A DNA stretch of 64,000 bases from assembly GCF_020381325.1 (NCBI RefSeq), contig NZ_JAGSPI010000002.1:372001-436000 (forward strand). Reading direction: 5' to 3'. Shown here in pieces: positions 45,590 to 54,591 of the stretch. Within the stretch, counting starts at the first letter, position 1. Each line of letters opens with the position of its first letter. The DNA comes from Providencia vermicola (lineage in GTDB: Bacteria; Pseudomonadota; Gammaproteobacteria; Enterobacterales; Enterobacteriaceae). The notes under the pieces were generated by a model. That model was not told the DNA's origin. It ran no database searches and saw nothing but the letters and a program-made list of their open reading frames with translations. The position numbers were made by a program, and so were the translations under genes.

Positions 45590-46633
45590 ATGGAAATCGC
45601 AGTAAATCGAATTAGCACGTCCACGCTGGAGATTAAATTCAGCGAAATACCCAGCTCACCAGCGGCTCTATACTGGACAAACGAGGCGAATACGCAAATT
45701 CGCCCTGAAAATTTTATTACCGATAAACTGGAAAGTGCACTGACTGTGCACGACCCTTTTAATGCCAAACAACGTATTTATTTTATCTTACAAACCGAAG
45801 GTGGGTGCCAACTGTTTGCTGAACGAACCTTACCCATTGAAGGGTTAAATAACTTTCGTGACTTTGGGGGTTATACCACAACGGAAGGGAAGCAGGTCAA
45901 ATGGGGGATGTTATATCGCTCTAATCACCTGTTTAATTTAAGTGAGCAGGCAAAAAACTATATTTCTCACCTCGGTATTAAAAGTATTATTGATTATCGA
46001 ACCCAGAATGAAATCAATAAATTTCCCAACTGCCATATTGGTGAAGATAAAACCTATCATTTAGATGCAACGGCACAAACAGCAGAACTTGCCGCACAGT
46101 TTGCAGCCTCACCAGATAATGAAGACAAAGCGTTGATTGAGAGCGTTATCCACCATATTCCCAAAGAAATGGTTAATGGGGATGGACTGCAAATATTGGA
46201 GCAATATCGACAATTTGTTGTCAGCGAAAAATCCAAAGTTGCTTTCCACCAAATGGTTAAGGTGCTGCTTGATGAGCATAATAGCCCGAGTATTCAGCAC
46301 TGTAGAGGCGGCAAAGACAGAACAGGTTATGGCGCGTTGTTGATTCTTTCAATGTTAGGCGTACCAAAAGAAACCATTGTTCAAGACTACATGGTGACCC
46401 ATTTTAATCGGCTTGCGCGCAATGAAATTAAAATGGCAGGCTATCGAAAGATCACACAAGACCAAAATGTTTTGGATTATTTACTTTCATTAATTGACAC
46501 CAAAGAGGCGTTTATTATTGAGGTCTTTAATGCAATGGAAGAAATGTCAGGCTCAGTTGAAGCTTATATTAAAAATGAGCTTAAATTTACCGATGACGAT
46601 ATCAAAAAATTAAAAACTATTTATTTAGATTAA
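45590..46633 (+). CDS. Tyrosine/dual-specificity phosphatase-like protein in a PTS operon
   Basis: A 347-residue cytoplasmic protein. The C-terminal two thirds are a protein tyrosine phosphatase domain of the bacterial Y_phosphatase3 type: NFRDFGGYTTTEGKQVKWGMLYRS near residue 88 and the CX5R loop HCRGGKDRTGYGA with Cys238 and Arg244. The first 80 residues form a small beta-rich domain with no recognised motif. The gene is the last of the PTS operon (13 bases after EIID, AAGGAA ribosome site) and is followed by a terminator. It may dephosphorylate the imported sugar phosphate rather than a protein, which is inference. Confidence 0.8.
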   Translation: MEIAVNRISTSTLEIKFSEIPSSPAALYWTNEANTQIRPENFITDKLESALTVHDPFNAKQRIYFILQTEGGCQLFAERTLPIEGLNNFRDFGGYTTTEGKQVKWGMLYRSNHLFNLSEQAKNYISHLGIKSIIDYRTQNEINKFPNCHIGEDKTYHLDATAQTAELAAQFAASPDNEDKALIESVIHHIPKEMVNGDGLQILEQYRQFVVSEKSKVAFHQMVKVLLDEHNSPSIQHCRGGKDRTGYGALLILSMLGVPKETIVQDYMVTHFNRLARNEIKMAGYRKITQDQNVLDYLLSLIDTKEAFIIEVFNAMEEMSGSVEAYIKNELKFTDDDIKKLKTIYLD

Positions 46634-46710
46634 TTTTTATTTAAATAGAAAAGTAAAATAGATTAATTTAGCTGATTAAACGCTAGGGGATTTCATTTTC
46701 AAAAAATGAC

Positions 46711-46747
46711 AAAATAGCCACGCTGAATCTTTCTTTGTGGCTATTTT
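46711..46747. terminator. Bidirectional terminator after the PTS operon
   Basis: AAAATAGCCAC and GTGGCTATTTT form an 11-base perfect stem around a 15-base loop with A- and T-rich flanks. It separates the convergent PTS operon and the araD-like gene. Confidence 0.85.
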
Positions 46748-46820
46748 AAAAAAACAACGGTAATGATTAAATACTCAAAATCATCATTAACTATTTTATT
46801 GAATATAAATTATTAAAAAT

Positions 46821-47519
46821 TTACTTTTGACCATAATACGCATTTTTGCCGTGCTTACGTAAATAATGCTTATCTAACAATTCTTGCTGCATTGCCCCTA
46901 TCGCAGGCTGTAATTGGCGAGTAAATAAATTCATATAGGCAATTTCCTCCAGAACGACCGCATTATGCACGGCGTTGTCAGGGCTCGTTCCCCATGCAAA
47001 AGGGCCGTGGCTATTGACTAATACCGCAGGAACATCTTTTGCTGTAATACCTTTTTCTTTAAAAGTTTCAATGATGACGTTGCCCGTTTCCCTTTCATAA
47101 TCACCGCCAATTTCGCTTTCAGTCATTAAACGCGTACACGGAATTTCACCATAAAAATAGTCAGCATGTGTGGTGCCTAACGCGCTCAATGGTTGCCCTG
47201 CTTGTGCCCAAATGGTTGCGTGGCGCGAGTGAGTATGTACAATGCCACCAATTTCTGGGAATGCATTATAAAGTGCCAAATGGGTATCTGTATCAGAAGA
47301 AGGACGGTATTTCCCTTCGAGCACTTTCCCCGTTTCTAATGAAACGACGACCATGTCTTCTGCCTGCATGGTTTCATAATCCACGCCAGATGGCTTAATC
47401 ACCATTACCCCTGCGTCACGATCAACACCACTCACATTCCCCCATGTGAACGTCACTAAGTTGTGCTTTGGTAAAGCAAGGTTCGCTTCAAAGACTTGTT
47501 GTTTGAGTTTTTCTAACAT
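46821..47519 (-). CDS. L-ribulose-5-phosphate 4-epimerase (AraD/UlaF/SgbE family)
   Basis: A 232-residue class II aldolase-fold epimerase, converting L-ribulose 5-phosphate to D-xylulose 5-phosphate. The zinc histidines lie in [10 protein letters not shown] and the C-terminal NSHGPFAWG; the ending [16 protein letters not shown] matches E. coli AraD closely. No araA or araB is nearby. The gene is divergent from the DeoR regulator, and the L-xylulokinase and 3-epimerase genes lie downstream of it on the plus strand, so it more likely completes an L-xylulose pathway than arabinose use. An AGGGGA site precedes the ATG. Confidence 0.88.
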   Translation of the reverse strand: MLEKLKQQVFEANLALPKHNLVTFTWGNVSGVDRDAGVMVIKPSGVDYETMQAEDMVVVSLETGKVLEGKYRPSSDTDTHLALYNAFPEIGGIVHTHSRHATIWAQAGQPLSALGTTHADYFYGEIPCTRLMTESEIGGDYERETGNVIIETFKEKGITAKDVPAVLVNSHGPFAWGTSPDNAVHNAVVLEEIAYMNLFTRQLQPAIGAMQQELLDKHYLRKHGKNAYYGQK

Positions 47520-47973
47520 AATGATCCCCTAGCTATAAAATTTTCTTAAATATCAACAACAAAAATTTATTCTCTGGGTGTGTTTTGTGTGTTGATAACC
47601 TGTCTCTACCTATTAAGGTAAACAGATTCTGCTGATTTAAAAAGCAGTCACATTTACAAACTCGCAACAATTCAGGCTAATTAAGTCATACTCGGGCACT
47701 ATTGGTCATACTTGGTCAAAAATCATCTGTGGAAAAATGACTGAGTTAGCCCATTTTTTTTTGTTTCTCATCGATTACACCGAAAGATAACGCAAATAAC
47801 TAGACTCAAGTCACATTTAAAATGTAATTAGCTAATGAATATTTCATATATAGACAACATAGATCACTTTAAAATACTTTGTTTTTTCCAAAAAGGGATT
47901 ACTTGAATCCAGTCACGACAAAAAAAAAGTAACGCAGGCAGAATAAATATCGTGGAAAGAATAGGAGCTAAAA
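47520..47973. other. Divergent regulatory region between the epimerase and DeoR genes
   Basis: A 454-base AT-rich gap. Two near-identical 11-base direct repeats (47685-47715) are the main visible structure. Both the araD-like gene and the deoR-like gene must have promoters here. No gene is visible. Confidence 0.5.
47685..47715. promoter_or_regulatory. Direct repeats, candidate DeoR-family operator
   Basis: GTCATACTCGG (47685-47695) and GTCATACTTGG (47705-47715) start 20 bases apart, close to two helical turns, in the region between the epimerase and the DeoR-type regulator genes. A further GGTCA follows. Direct repeats of this kind suit a multimeric DeoR-family repressor. No binding data are implied. 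Confidence 0.45.
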
Positions 47974-48786
47974 ATGTTACAAGCCGAACGCCATAAATTA
48001 ATTTGTTCCCATGTTGCTCAAAATGGTTCGGCGTTAGTGCGTGAATTAGCTCAGTTATGTCTAGTTTCCCAAGAAACTATTCGCCGTGATTTAACGGTAC
48101 TGGAGCGCGAGAATCGCATCATTCGTAGCTTCGGTGGCGCTGTCGCCATTGACCAAGAAGAAATGCCGATGGTCAATGTAATGCCATCTTCAGTCAAACT
48201 CAGTCAAATGGTGGATGGTGCAGAGTCTTTTCGCAAAAGAACAGAAGAGCACCCCGATGCGAAAATGAAGATTTCTAAAGCCGCGCTAAAATTTATTCAG
48301 CCTGGCGACTGTATTATGTTAGATAACAGCAGTACTTGCTGGTTTCTAGCCAGACAGATCCCTGACATTGATATCACCGTGGTCACGAATTCTGTCAAAA
48401 TTATCCAAGCGTTAGCGTGCCGTGACCGAGTACGTGTTATTGGGATTGGCGGTGAATATTCAGAACGCCATGATGATTTCCATGGCCCAATTGCAGAAAG
48501 TATTATCCGTAGCTTCCAAATTAAAACCTTATTTTTATCGTGCCAAGGTTTTAATATTGAAAATGGTATTCGTGATGGTAGCGAAATAAACTCAAAACTG
48601 AAAAACATTATGTTGCAGGTCTCTGAGAATACTGTTTTGCTCGCCGATAATAGTAAGCTTGGAAAATATGCGTTTAGCCAAGTTTGTACATTTGATAATA
48701 TTAATGTGCTAATTACCAATAAGCTTAATGATACTAATTTTCAAACACAATTTCCGAATTTGAATATTATCGAGTGCGATAAATAA
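47974..48786 (+). CDS. DeoR-family transcriptional regulator
   Basis: A 270-residue DeoR-type regulator. The N-terminal helix-turn-helix is residues 1-56 (VRELAQLCLVSQETIRRDLTVLERENRIIRSFGGAV), and the sugar-phosphate-sensing domain has the family sequences IMLDNSSTCWFLARQI, TVVTNSVKI, VIGIGGEY and LLADNSKLGKYAF. It has an insert-like stretch (residues about 62-90) before the sensor domain. An AGGAG site precedes the ATG. The sugar ABC importer genes follow on the same strand, and the araD-like gene is divergent, so it probably represses both when the pentulose phosphate is absent. Confidence 0.87.
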   Translation: MLQAERHKLICSHVAQNGSALVRELAQLCLVSQETIRRDLTVLERENRIIRSFGGAVAIDQEEMPMVNVMPSSVKLSQMVDGAESFRKRTEEHPDAKMKISKAALKFIQPGDCIMLDNSSTCWFLARQIPDIDITVVTNSVKIIQALACRDRVRVIGIGGEYSERHDDFHGPIAESIIRSFQIKTLFLSCQGFNIENGIRDGSEINSKLKNIMLQVSENTVLLADNSKLGKYAFSQVCTFDNINVLITNKLNDTNFQTQFPNLNIIECDK

Positions 48787-48993
48787 TTTATTAAAATATA
48801 AAAAATCCGTAACCGTGATGTAAGTAAAATAATAATTGTTAATTTATTTTCTGTATTAAAAAAGTGCAGGGATATTATGTACCCATAATTCCTAAGCACT
48901 TAATTATAGGCATACCTAAATTCGATAATAACATTGACCCTACGTTGATGAGATAGCCGATTTTAGTATCCATCTACACTAAGGAATACAACT

Positions 48994-49992
48994 ATGAACA
49001 TGAAGAAGCTAGTTTTACCTTGTTTAATGAGCGTTGCACTGTTTTCAAATGTTGCGATGGCTGAATCTCAAAAAGCACAAAAACCCTTTACCATGGGTGT
49101 TGTGGTGAAAGTCGGTGGTATTCCTTGGTTTAACGTGATGGAACAAGGGATCACAGAAGAAGGTAAAAAACTCGGAGTGAATGCATTCCAAGTTGGTCCA
49201 ACAACCGCTGATCCTGCGGAACAAGTTCGTGCAATCGAAGATTTAATCGCGAAAAAAGTAGATGTTATCGGTGTCGTGCCAAACGATGCAAAAGTGCTTG
49301 AGCCAGTACTAAAACGAGCACAAGAAGCGGGTATCAAAGTGATCACCCACGAATCACCAAACCAAACTAACGCAGACTGGGACTTCGAATTACTCGACAC
49401 CCAAAGTATGGGTGCTAACCATATGAGAGATATGGCAGCCTGTATGGGTGAAGAAGGTAAGTACGCCATGTTTGTTGGTAGCTTAACCGTTCCTCTGGTA
49501 AATGAGTGGGCAGATGCAGCTATCGCTTACCAAAAAGCCAACTACCCGAAAATGCAAATGGTCGATGACCGTTTCGGCGTAGCTGAATCCGTTGATGACT
49601 CAATGCGTACCGCCAATGACCTGTTATCCAAACATAAAGACTTAAAAGGCATCATGTCATTCGGTTCACAAGGCCCTATCGGTGCGGGTCGTGCTATCGA
49701 TAAACGCCGTAAAAATGCTGAAACATGCGTATTCGGTACCTTTACTCCAGGCCAAGGCATCAAATTACTGGAAAAAGGTGCAATTGATGGCGGTTATATT
49801 TCCAATCCAAAAGTGGCAGGGCAAGTTTTCGTCCAAGTTGCAACCGCAATGATGAATGGTGAAGCGATCAAAGATGGCGTTTCAATCGGGGATATGGGGG
49901 AAATTAAAGTCAGTGGCAACACAATTTTAAGCGATAACCCAGTCAACTTGAATATTGAAAACACCAAAAAATTGGTTGAAGTCGGTCTGTAA
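48994..49992 (+). CDS. Periplasmic sugar-binding protein of a ribose-type ABC importer
   Basis: A 332-residue binding protein with signal peptide (residues 1-23, cleavage at AMA-ES). The fold is that of the RbsB/LsrB group (Peripl_BP_4): FTMGVVVKVGGIPWFNVMEQGI, VDVIGVVPNDAKVLEPVLKRAQEAGIKVITHES. An AAGGA site precedes the first ATG. It is followed by the ATPase and two permease genes. The strong hairpin after its stop may keep its message level above that of the membrane genes. The sugar is inferred to be a pentose or pentulose from the enzymes downstream. Confidence 0.86.
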   Translation: MNMKKLVLPCLMSVALFSNVAMAESQKAQKPFTMGVVVKVGGIPWFNVMEQGITEEGKKLGVNAFQVGPTTADPAEQVRAIEDLIAKKVDVIGVVPNDAKVLEPVLKRAQEAGIKVITHESPNQTNADWDFELLDTQSMGANHMRDMAACMGEEGKYAMFVGSLTVPLVNEWADAAIAYQKANYPKMQMVDDRFGVAESVDDSMRTANDLLSKHKDLKGIMSFGSQGPIGAGRAIDKRRKNAETCVFGTFTPGQGIKLLEKGAIDGGYISNPKVAGQVFVQVATAMMNGEAIKDGVSIGDMGEIKVSGNTILSDNPVNLNIENTKKLVEVGL

Positions 49993-50067
49993 TTACCATC
50001 TGTAAAATATCATATAAAACAAAAAAATAAGATTTACCCAGATTTTAAATTTTCTGTTTTTAAATCG

Positions 50068-50100
50068 TTCGAGTTGCCACCCATAGCGTGGCAGCTCGAA
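50068..50100. other. Hairpin between the binding protein and ATPase genes
   Basis: TTCGAGTTGCCAC pairs with GTGGCAGCTCGAA (one G-T pair) around a 7-base loop. It lies 76 bases after the binding-protein stop and 50 before the ATPase start and lacks a T run, as expected for a 3' stabilising hairpin or attenuator that raises binding protein over the transporter core. Confidence 0.6.
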
Positions 50101-50149
50101 TGATGAAGAACAAGCCAACACCAATTTATTTGCAGTAGGAATTGTACTT

Positions 50150-51667
50150 ATGACAACCACCTCAAAAGCTGACAAATCCGATCCACTCATTACCTTGCGC
50201 GACCTTTCCAAAAGCTTTGGCGGCCACCGCGCGCTACGCAATATCGATTTGACGCTCAACAAAGGTGAAGTGCACTGCTTAGCAGGCACAAATGGGTGCG
50301 GGAAGAGCACACTGATCAAAACCATTAGTGGTGTCTATGCCCCTGATGACGGTAGCAAAATTGAGATAGACGGCAAAAGCTACAACCGTCTTACCCCAGA
50401 CAAAGCCCGTGAATTGGGCGTGCAAGTTATCTACCAAGATTTATCGTTATTTCCAAACTTAACCGTTGCGGAAAATATTGCATTTGAACTGAATCTCAAA
50501 GGCTATTTTGGTTGGTTTCGCCAAAAACAACTGCGCGAAAAGGCATTAGAGATCTTAAACGAACTCGCTTTTACCATTAATCCAGACACGCCTGTGCAGT
50601 TTTTAGCCATCGCCCAGCGCCAGCAGGTCGCAATTTGCCGTGCATTAGTCGCAGACGCACGTCTGGTTATTATGGATGAGCCAACAGCTTCCTTAACCCG
50701 TACCGAAGTAAACCAGCTTTTATCTACGGTTAACTACTTAAAAGATAAAGGGATTACTGTCGTATTTGTTAGCCACCGTTTGGAAGAAGTGAAAGAAATT
50801 TCAGACCGCATTACGGTTATCCGTGATGGGCAAAAAATTGGCACATGGCCAGCAGAAGGCCTCACTACCCGTAAAATCACTGAACTCATGACGGGTTTAG
50901 ACATCGTCCATGAGCGTAAGCCACCAAATAATGCCGAAGACCGCCGTTCCGTGTTAGAGCTGAAAAACGTAAGCCGTGCGGGGCAATATAGCGATGTTTC
51001 ACTGAACTTAAAACGCGGTGAAGTACTGGGTTTATGTGGTTTGTTAGGTTCTGGCCGTACTGAGCTCGCCTTATCACTGTTTGGGATCACCCATCCCGAT
51101 AGCGGTGAAATGAAAATTGAAGGCAAGCCAGTTAAGTTAAAAAACAATACCGATGCGATTAAACACGGCATTGGTTATGTCTCTGAAGACCGCCTGACAT
51201 TAGGTGCGATTTTGCAACAATCCATCGCGGACAATATGGTGATTTCGATTCTGGATCGCCTTAAAACCCCACTGCATTTAATCGATGAAAAACAGTGCCA
51301 AGAGATTGTGCAAGAGTGGATTGCCGACTTAGACATCAAAGTCACTGACCCCAATAACGCCCTTTCGACGTTATCAGGCGGTAACCAACAAAAAGTGGTA
51401 CTGGCGAAATGGATTTTAACACGCCCTAAAGTGTTAATTTTAGATTCCCCCACCGTTGGGGTCGATATTGGTGCAAAAGACAGTATTTACAAGCTAATCC
51501 ACCGCTTATCAGGTGTGGGGATTTCCATTTTATTAATTACCGATGAAGCCTCCGAAGCTTATTACAACTGTGACCGAATTCTACATATGAAACAAGGTTC
51601 TATCGTTAAAGAGATTGTGACGGATTCCATCAATGAGCAGCAATTGGAGGAAATCATCAATGGCTAA
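50150..51667 (+). CDS. Ribose-type ABC importer ATPase (double domain)
   Basis: A 505-residue tandem ATPase of the RbsA/AraG family. Domain 1 (to about residue 245) has Walker A GTNGCGKST and Walker B VIMDEPTAS, with an unusual signature LAIAQRQQ. Domain 2 has the shortened Walker A typical of this family (LLGSGRTEL), a full signature LSGGNQQKVVLAKW, and Walker B LILDSPTVGVDIG, where the usual catalytic glutamate is Ser433. It overlaps the first permease gene by eight bases. It powers uptake of the sugar delivered by the binding protein. Confidence 0.88.
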   Translation: MTTTSKADKSDPLITLRDLSKSFGGHRALRNIDLTLNKGEVHCLAGTNGCGKSTLIKTISGVYAPDDGSKIEIDGKSYNRLTPDKARELGVQVIYQDLSLFPNLTVAENIAFELNLKGYFGWFRQKQLREKALEILNELAFTINPDTPVQFLAIAQRQQVAICRALVADARLVIMDEPTASLTRTEVNQLLSTVNYLKDKGITVVFVSHRLEEVKEISDRITVIRDGQKIGTWPAEGLTTRKITELMTGLDIVHERKPPNNAEDRRSVLELKNVSRAGQYSDVSLNLKRGEVLGLCGLLGSGRTELALSLFGITHPDSGEMKIEGKPVKLKNNTDAIKHGIGYVSEDRLTLGAILQQSIADNMVISILDRLKTPLHLIDEKQCQEIVQEWIADLDIKVTDPNNALSTLSGGNQQKVVLAKWILTRPKVLILDSPTVGVDIGAKDSIYKLIHRLSGVGISILLITDEASEAYYNCDRILHMKQGSIVKEIVTDSINEQQLEEIING

Positions 51668-52649
51668 TTGGCAAAAACTTCGCCCCCAATCTGTCGAAGG
51701 TTGGTTAACGTGGGTCATCCTGATTATGGTGATTTTCTTCACCACCATGAGCCCACAATTTCTGACGATCCAAAACTTACTCGACCTCAGTGAAAGCTAT
51801 GCAGTCACTGGTATCTTTGCATTAGGGTTATTTGTTGTCTTGGTCACCGGCGGGATTGATATTTCCTTCGCAGCTGTGGCCTCCGTCGTTCAATACGTCA
51901 TTGCCACGTGGCTACTGCAAGGCTTTATTGCCAGCCCTGCATTAAGTATCACGCTGGCGATTATCATCGGGATCACTTTTGGCTTAATCAACGCGATTTT
52001 AATTTACTCGCTGAATGTGGTGTCGATCATTATCACCATCAGTATGCAATCACTGCTATTTGGCATGTTGATGTGGCTAACTAACGGGCACAGCATTTAT
52101 GACCTGCCTGATTGGTGGGTTGACCCTGTGACCATCTTACCTTTTGAGGTAGACGGGGAATATTACCAAATTGGCTTGCCACTGGTTGTCATGTTGGGGA
52201 TCGCCTGTTTAACGTGGATTTTAATGAACAAAACCCACATTGGCCGCCAACTTTATGCTGTAGGAGGTAGTCAAGAATCGGCATCTCGTATCGGTATTCG
52301 GGTATGGGTTATCTACCTATTTGCGTACGGTTATCTTGGTGCAATGGCAGCCATTGGCGGCATGTTGCAGACCTACCGTATGAGCGAGGTTGTACCAAGT
52401 GCCCTTGTCGGTGGTGAGTTAGATGTGCTCGCAGCGGCCGTATTAGGTGGCGCTAGCTTATCTGGTGGGCGTGGAAGCGTTATTGGTACGCTGATGGGAG
52501 TATTCCTCATCGGTATCTTGAAAAATGGCCTTAACCTGATTGGTGTCTCAAACTACTTCGTCAATATCGTCATCGGTATGGTTATTCTCATTGCGATTTG
52601 TATTACCCACTATAAGAAACGCAAAGAGACGGACGTAGGTTTTGTTTAA
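51660..52649 (+). CDS. Ribose-type ABC importer permease 1
   Basis: A 329-residue permease of the RbsC/LsrC group with about eight to ten membrane segments. The GELDVLAAAVLGGASLSGGRGSVIGTLMGVFLIGIL segment (residues about 255-290) is the ATPase contact and family signature. ATG 51660 has GGAGGA upstream and overlaps the ATPase stop, so the two are translationally coupled; an earlier in-frame start lies deeper in the ATPase gene. Confidence 0.88.
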   Translation: MANWQKLRPQSVEGWLTWVILIMVIFFTTMSPQFLTIQNLLDLSESYAVTGIFALGLFVVLVTGGIDISFAAVASVVQYVIATWLLQGFIASPALSITLAIIIGITFGLINAILIYSLNVVSIIITISMQSLLFGMLMWLTNGHSIYDLPDWWVDPVTILPFEVDGEYYQIGLPLVVMLGIACLTWILMNKTHIGRQLYAVGGSQESASRIGIRVWVIYLFAYGYLGAMAAIGGMLQTYRMSEVVPSALVGGELDVLAAAVLGGASLSGGRGSVIGTLMGVFLIGILKNGLNLIGVSNYFVNIVIGMVILIAICITHYKKRKETDVGFV

Positions 52650-52662
52650 CAGGAATATCACC

Positions 52663-53697
52663 ATGAAAAAACAAGCTTTTTTTAAAATTGATGGCTCTGT
52701 TATCGGACTGCTTTCAATCTTTGTACTGGCTATCGCAGCCTTCAGTATCGCAATGCCAGGGCACTTTTTCACTCAAAATACCTTTTTAAGTATTACCTTC
52801 CAGCTCCCTGAGTTGGGCTTACTGACATTCGCCATGTTCGTTCCTATGTTAAGTGGCGGCTTGAACCTTGCGATTATCAGTACCGCCAACTTAACTGGGT
52901 TGTTTATGGCGTGGGTATTTATCAACTACCTCCCCGTCGATGCAGGTACTGGCACACAAATTATGTGGCTCGTTCTTGCGTTAGTAGGAGCAACCGTCAT
53001 CGCGGTGATTATCGGTAGTCTAACGGGGCTAATGATTTCCCATATCGGTGCCCACCCTATCCTCGTCACATTAGGGACAATGACTATCATCAGCGGTATT
53101 GGCGTATACCTGACCAAAGGCGCTGCACTCAGTGGAATGCCTCCGATTGTACGCGCTATCGGTGCGGATACTGTCTTGGGTGTACCGATTGCTATGATTA
53201 TCTTTATTATCACCGCTATTTTATTAGCACTGTTTTTAGGCTGTACCCGCTTGGGTAAAAACATCTACATGAGCGGCAGCAATATTAACGCAACGTGGTT
53301 CAGTGGCATTCGAACTGACCGTGTGATGATTGCGATTTACACCATTTCGAGCCTACTGTGTGTATTGGCAGGGCTAATTATGATGGCGCGTTTTAATTCT
53401 GCGCGTATGGGCTACGGTGATTCTTATTTATTACTCACCATCCTTGCCATCGTATTAGGCGGAACTAACCCATTCGGGGGAGTTGGTAAGGTGAGCCGTG
53501 TATTCTGTGCACTCTTGGTTTTGCAGGTGATTGCAACAGGTTTAAGCCTGCTTGGTATCAGCTTACACTTTAACCTTGCAGTTTGGGGTATCACCTTAAT
53601 CTTGGCGTTAGCGTTCAAATTCTTCAAAGAAAAATGGAGCGCCAAACGTGCGATGACCCGTAATCAAAAACTCAATAAAGCATCGCCACAAAGTTAA
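52663..53697 (+). CDS. Ribose-type ABC importer permease 2
   Basis: A 344-residue permease of the same family as its upstream neighbour (13 bases away). FAMFVPMLSGGLNLAIISTANLTG and the SYLLLTILAIVLGGTNPFGGVGKV segment are typical. ATG 52663 follows an AGGAA site. Two different permeases, one double ATPase and one binding protein make a complete LsrABCD-style importer. Confidence 0.87.
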   Translation: MKKQAFFKIDGSVIGLLSIFVLAIAAFSIAMPGHFFTQNTFLSITFQLPELGLLTFAMFVPMLSGGLNLAIISTANLTGLFMAWVFINYLPVDAGTGTQIMWLVLALVGATVIAVIIGSLTGLMISHIGAHPILVTLGTMTIISGIGVYLTKGAALSGMPPIVRAIGADTVLGVPIAMIIFIITAILLALFLGCTRLGKNIYMSGSNINATWFSGIRTDRVMIAIYTISSLLCVLAGLIMMARFNSARMGYGDSYLLLTILAIVLGGTNPFGGVGKVSRVFCALLVLQVIATGLSLLGISLHFNLAVWGITLILALAFKFFKEKWSAKRAMTRNQKLNKASPQS

Positions 53698-53716
53698 ATT
53701 TTTCAGGGAGATTATT

Positions 53717-54580
53717 ATGCGCAAACATCCGATTGGAATTTACGAAAAAGCTTTACCGAAAAACAGCAGCTGGTTAGAAAAGTTAGCCATAGCCAAAGCC
53801 GCGGGATTTGATTTTGTTGAAATGTCAGTGGATGAAACTGACGAGCGCCTTGCACGATTAGACTGGAGCCAAGCAGAGCGCTTAGCACTCGTTAAAGCTA
53901 TACAAGACACTGGCGTTCGCATCCCAAGTATGTGTTTATCTGGCCATCGTCGCTTCCCATTTGGTAGCCATGATGAGACCACGCGCTTGATGGCATATAC
54001 CTTAATGGAAAAAGCCATCAAACTGGCTCAAGACTTAGGTATCCGCACTATCCAGTTGGCTGGCTACGATGTCTACTATGAAGAGCAAGATGCCCAAACC
54101 ATTGCAAACTTTGAAAAAGGGATGCAATGGGTCAGTGAAATCGCGGCCGCTTCCCAAGTCATGTGTGCGGTGGAAATCATGGATACGCCATTTATGAACT
54201 CTATTAGCAAGTGGCAAGCATTGTCCGACAAAATTCGTTCTCCCTGGTTCAGCGTTTACCCTGATGTAGGCAACCTAACGGCCTGGGGTAATGATGTAGA
54301 AAAAGAATTCACAAAAGGTATTGAACATGTCGCGGCTATTCATTTAAAAGATACTTATGCTGTCACTGACACCTGTAAAGGGCAATTTCGCGATGTGCCA
54401 TTTGGTGAAGGTTGCGTCGACTTTGTGAACTTATTCAAGCTGTTAAAACGTCTAAACTACCGTGGTACTTTCTTAATTGAAATGTGGACGGAAAAAGCGG
54501 ATGAACCACTAGTCGAAATTATTAAAGCACGCCAGTGGATGGAAGATAAAATGCAACAAGCGGGTTGGAACAACGCGTAA
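53717..54580 (+). CDS. L-xylulose-5-phosphate 3-epimerase (UlaE/SgbU family)
   Basis: A 287-residue TIM-barrel epimerase, converting L-xylulose 5-phosphate to L-ribulose 5-phosphate. It matches E. coli UlaE over its length: PIGIYEKALPKNSSWLEKL, FDFVEMSVDETDERLARLDWS, VRIPSMCLSGHRRFPFGS, TIQLAGYDVYYEE, and the metal residues in VEIMDTPFMNS, YPDVGNLTAWG and HLKDT. An AGGGAG site precedes the ATG. It follows the ABC importer and precedes the kinase gene by 11 bases. Confidence 0.9.
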   Translation: MRKHPIGIYEKALPKNSSWLEKLAIAKAAGFDFVEMSVDETDERLARLDWSQAERLALVKAIQDTGVRIPSMCLSGHRRFPFGSHDETTRLMAYTLMEKAIKLAQDLGIRTIQLAGYDVYYEEQDAQTIANFEKGMQWVSEIAAASQVMCAVEIMDTPFMNSISKWQALSDKIRSPWFSVYPDVGNLTAWGNDVEKEFTKGIEHVAAIHLKDTYAVTDTCKGQFRDVPFGEGCVDFVNLFKLLKRLNYRGTFLIEMWTEKADEPLVEIIKARQWMEDKMQQAGWNNA

Positions 54581-54591
54581 AGGAGCCCAAA

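Noticed and set aside
46821-47519. Arabinose operon based on the AraD-like protein
   Set aside because: No araA, araB or AraC-type regulator is present; the neighbours are L-xylulose-type enzymes.
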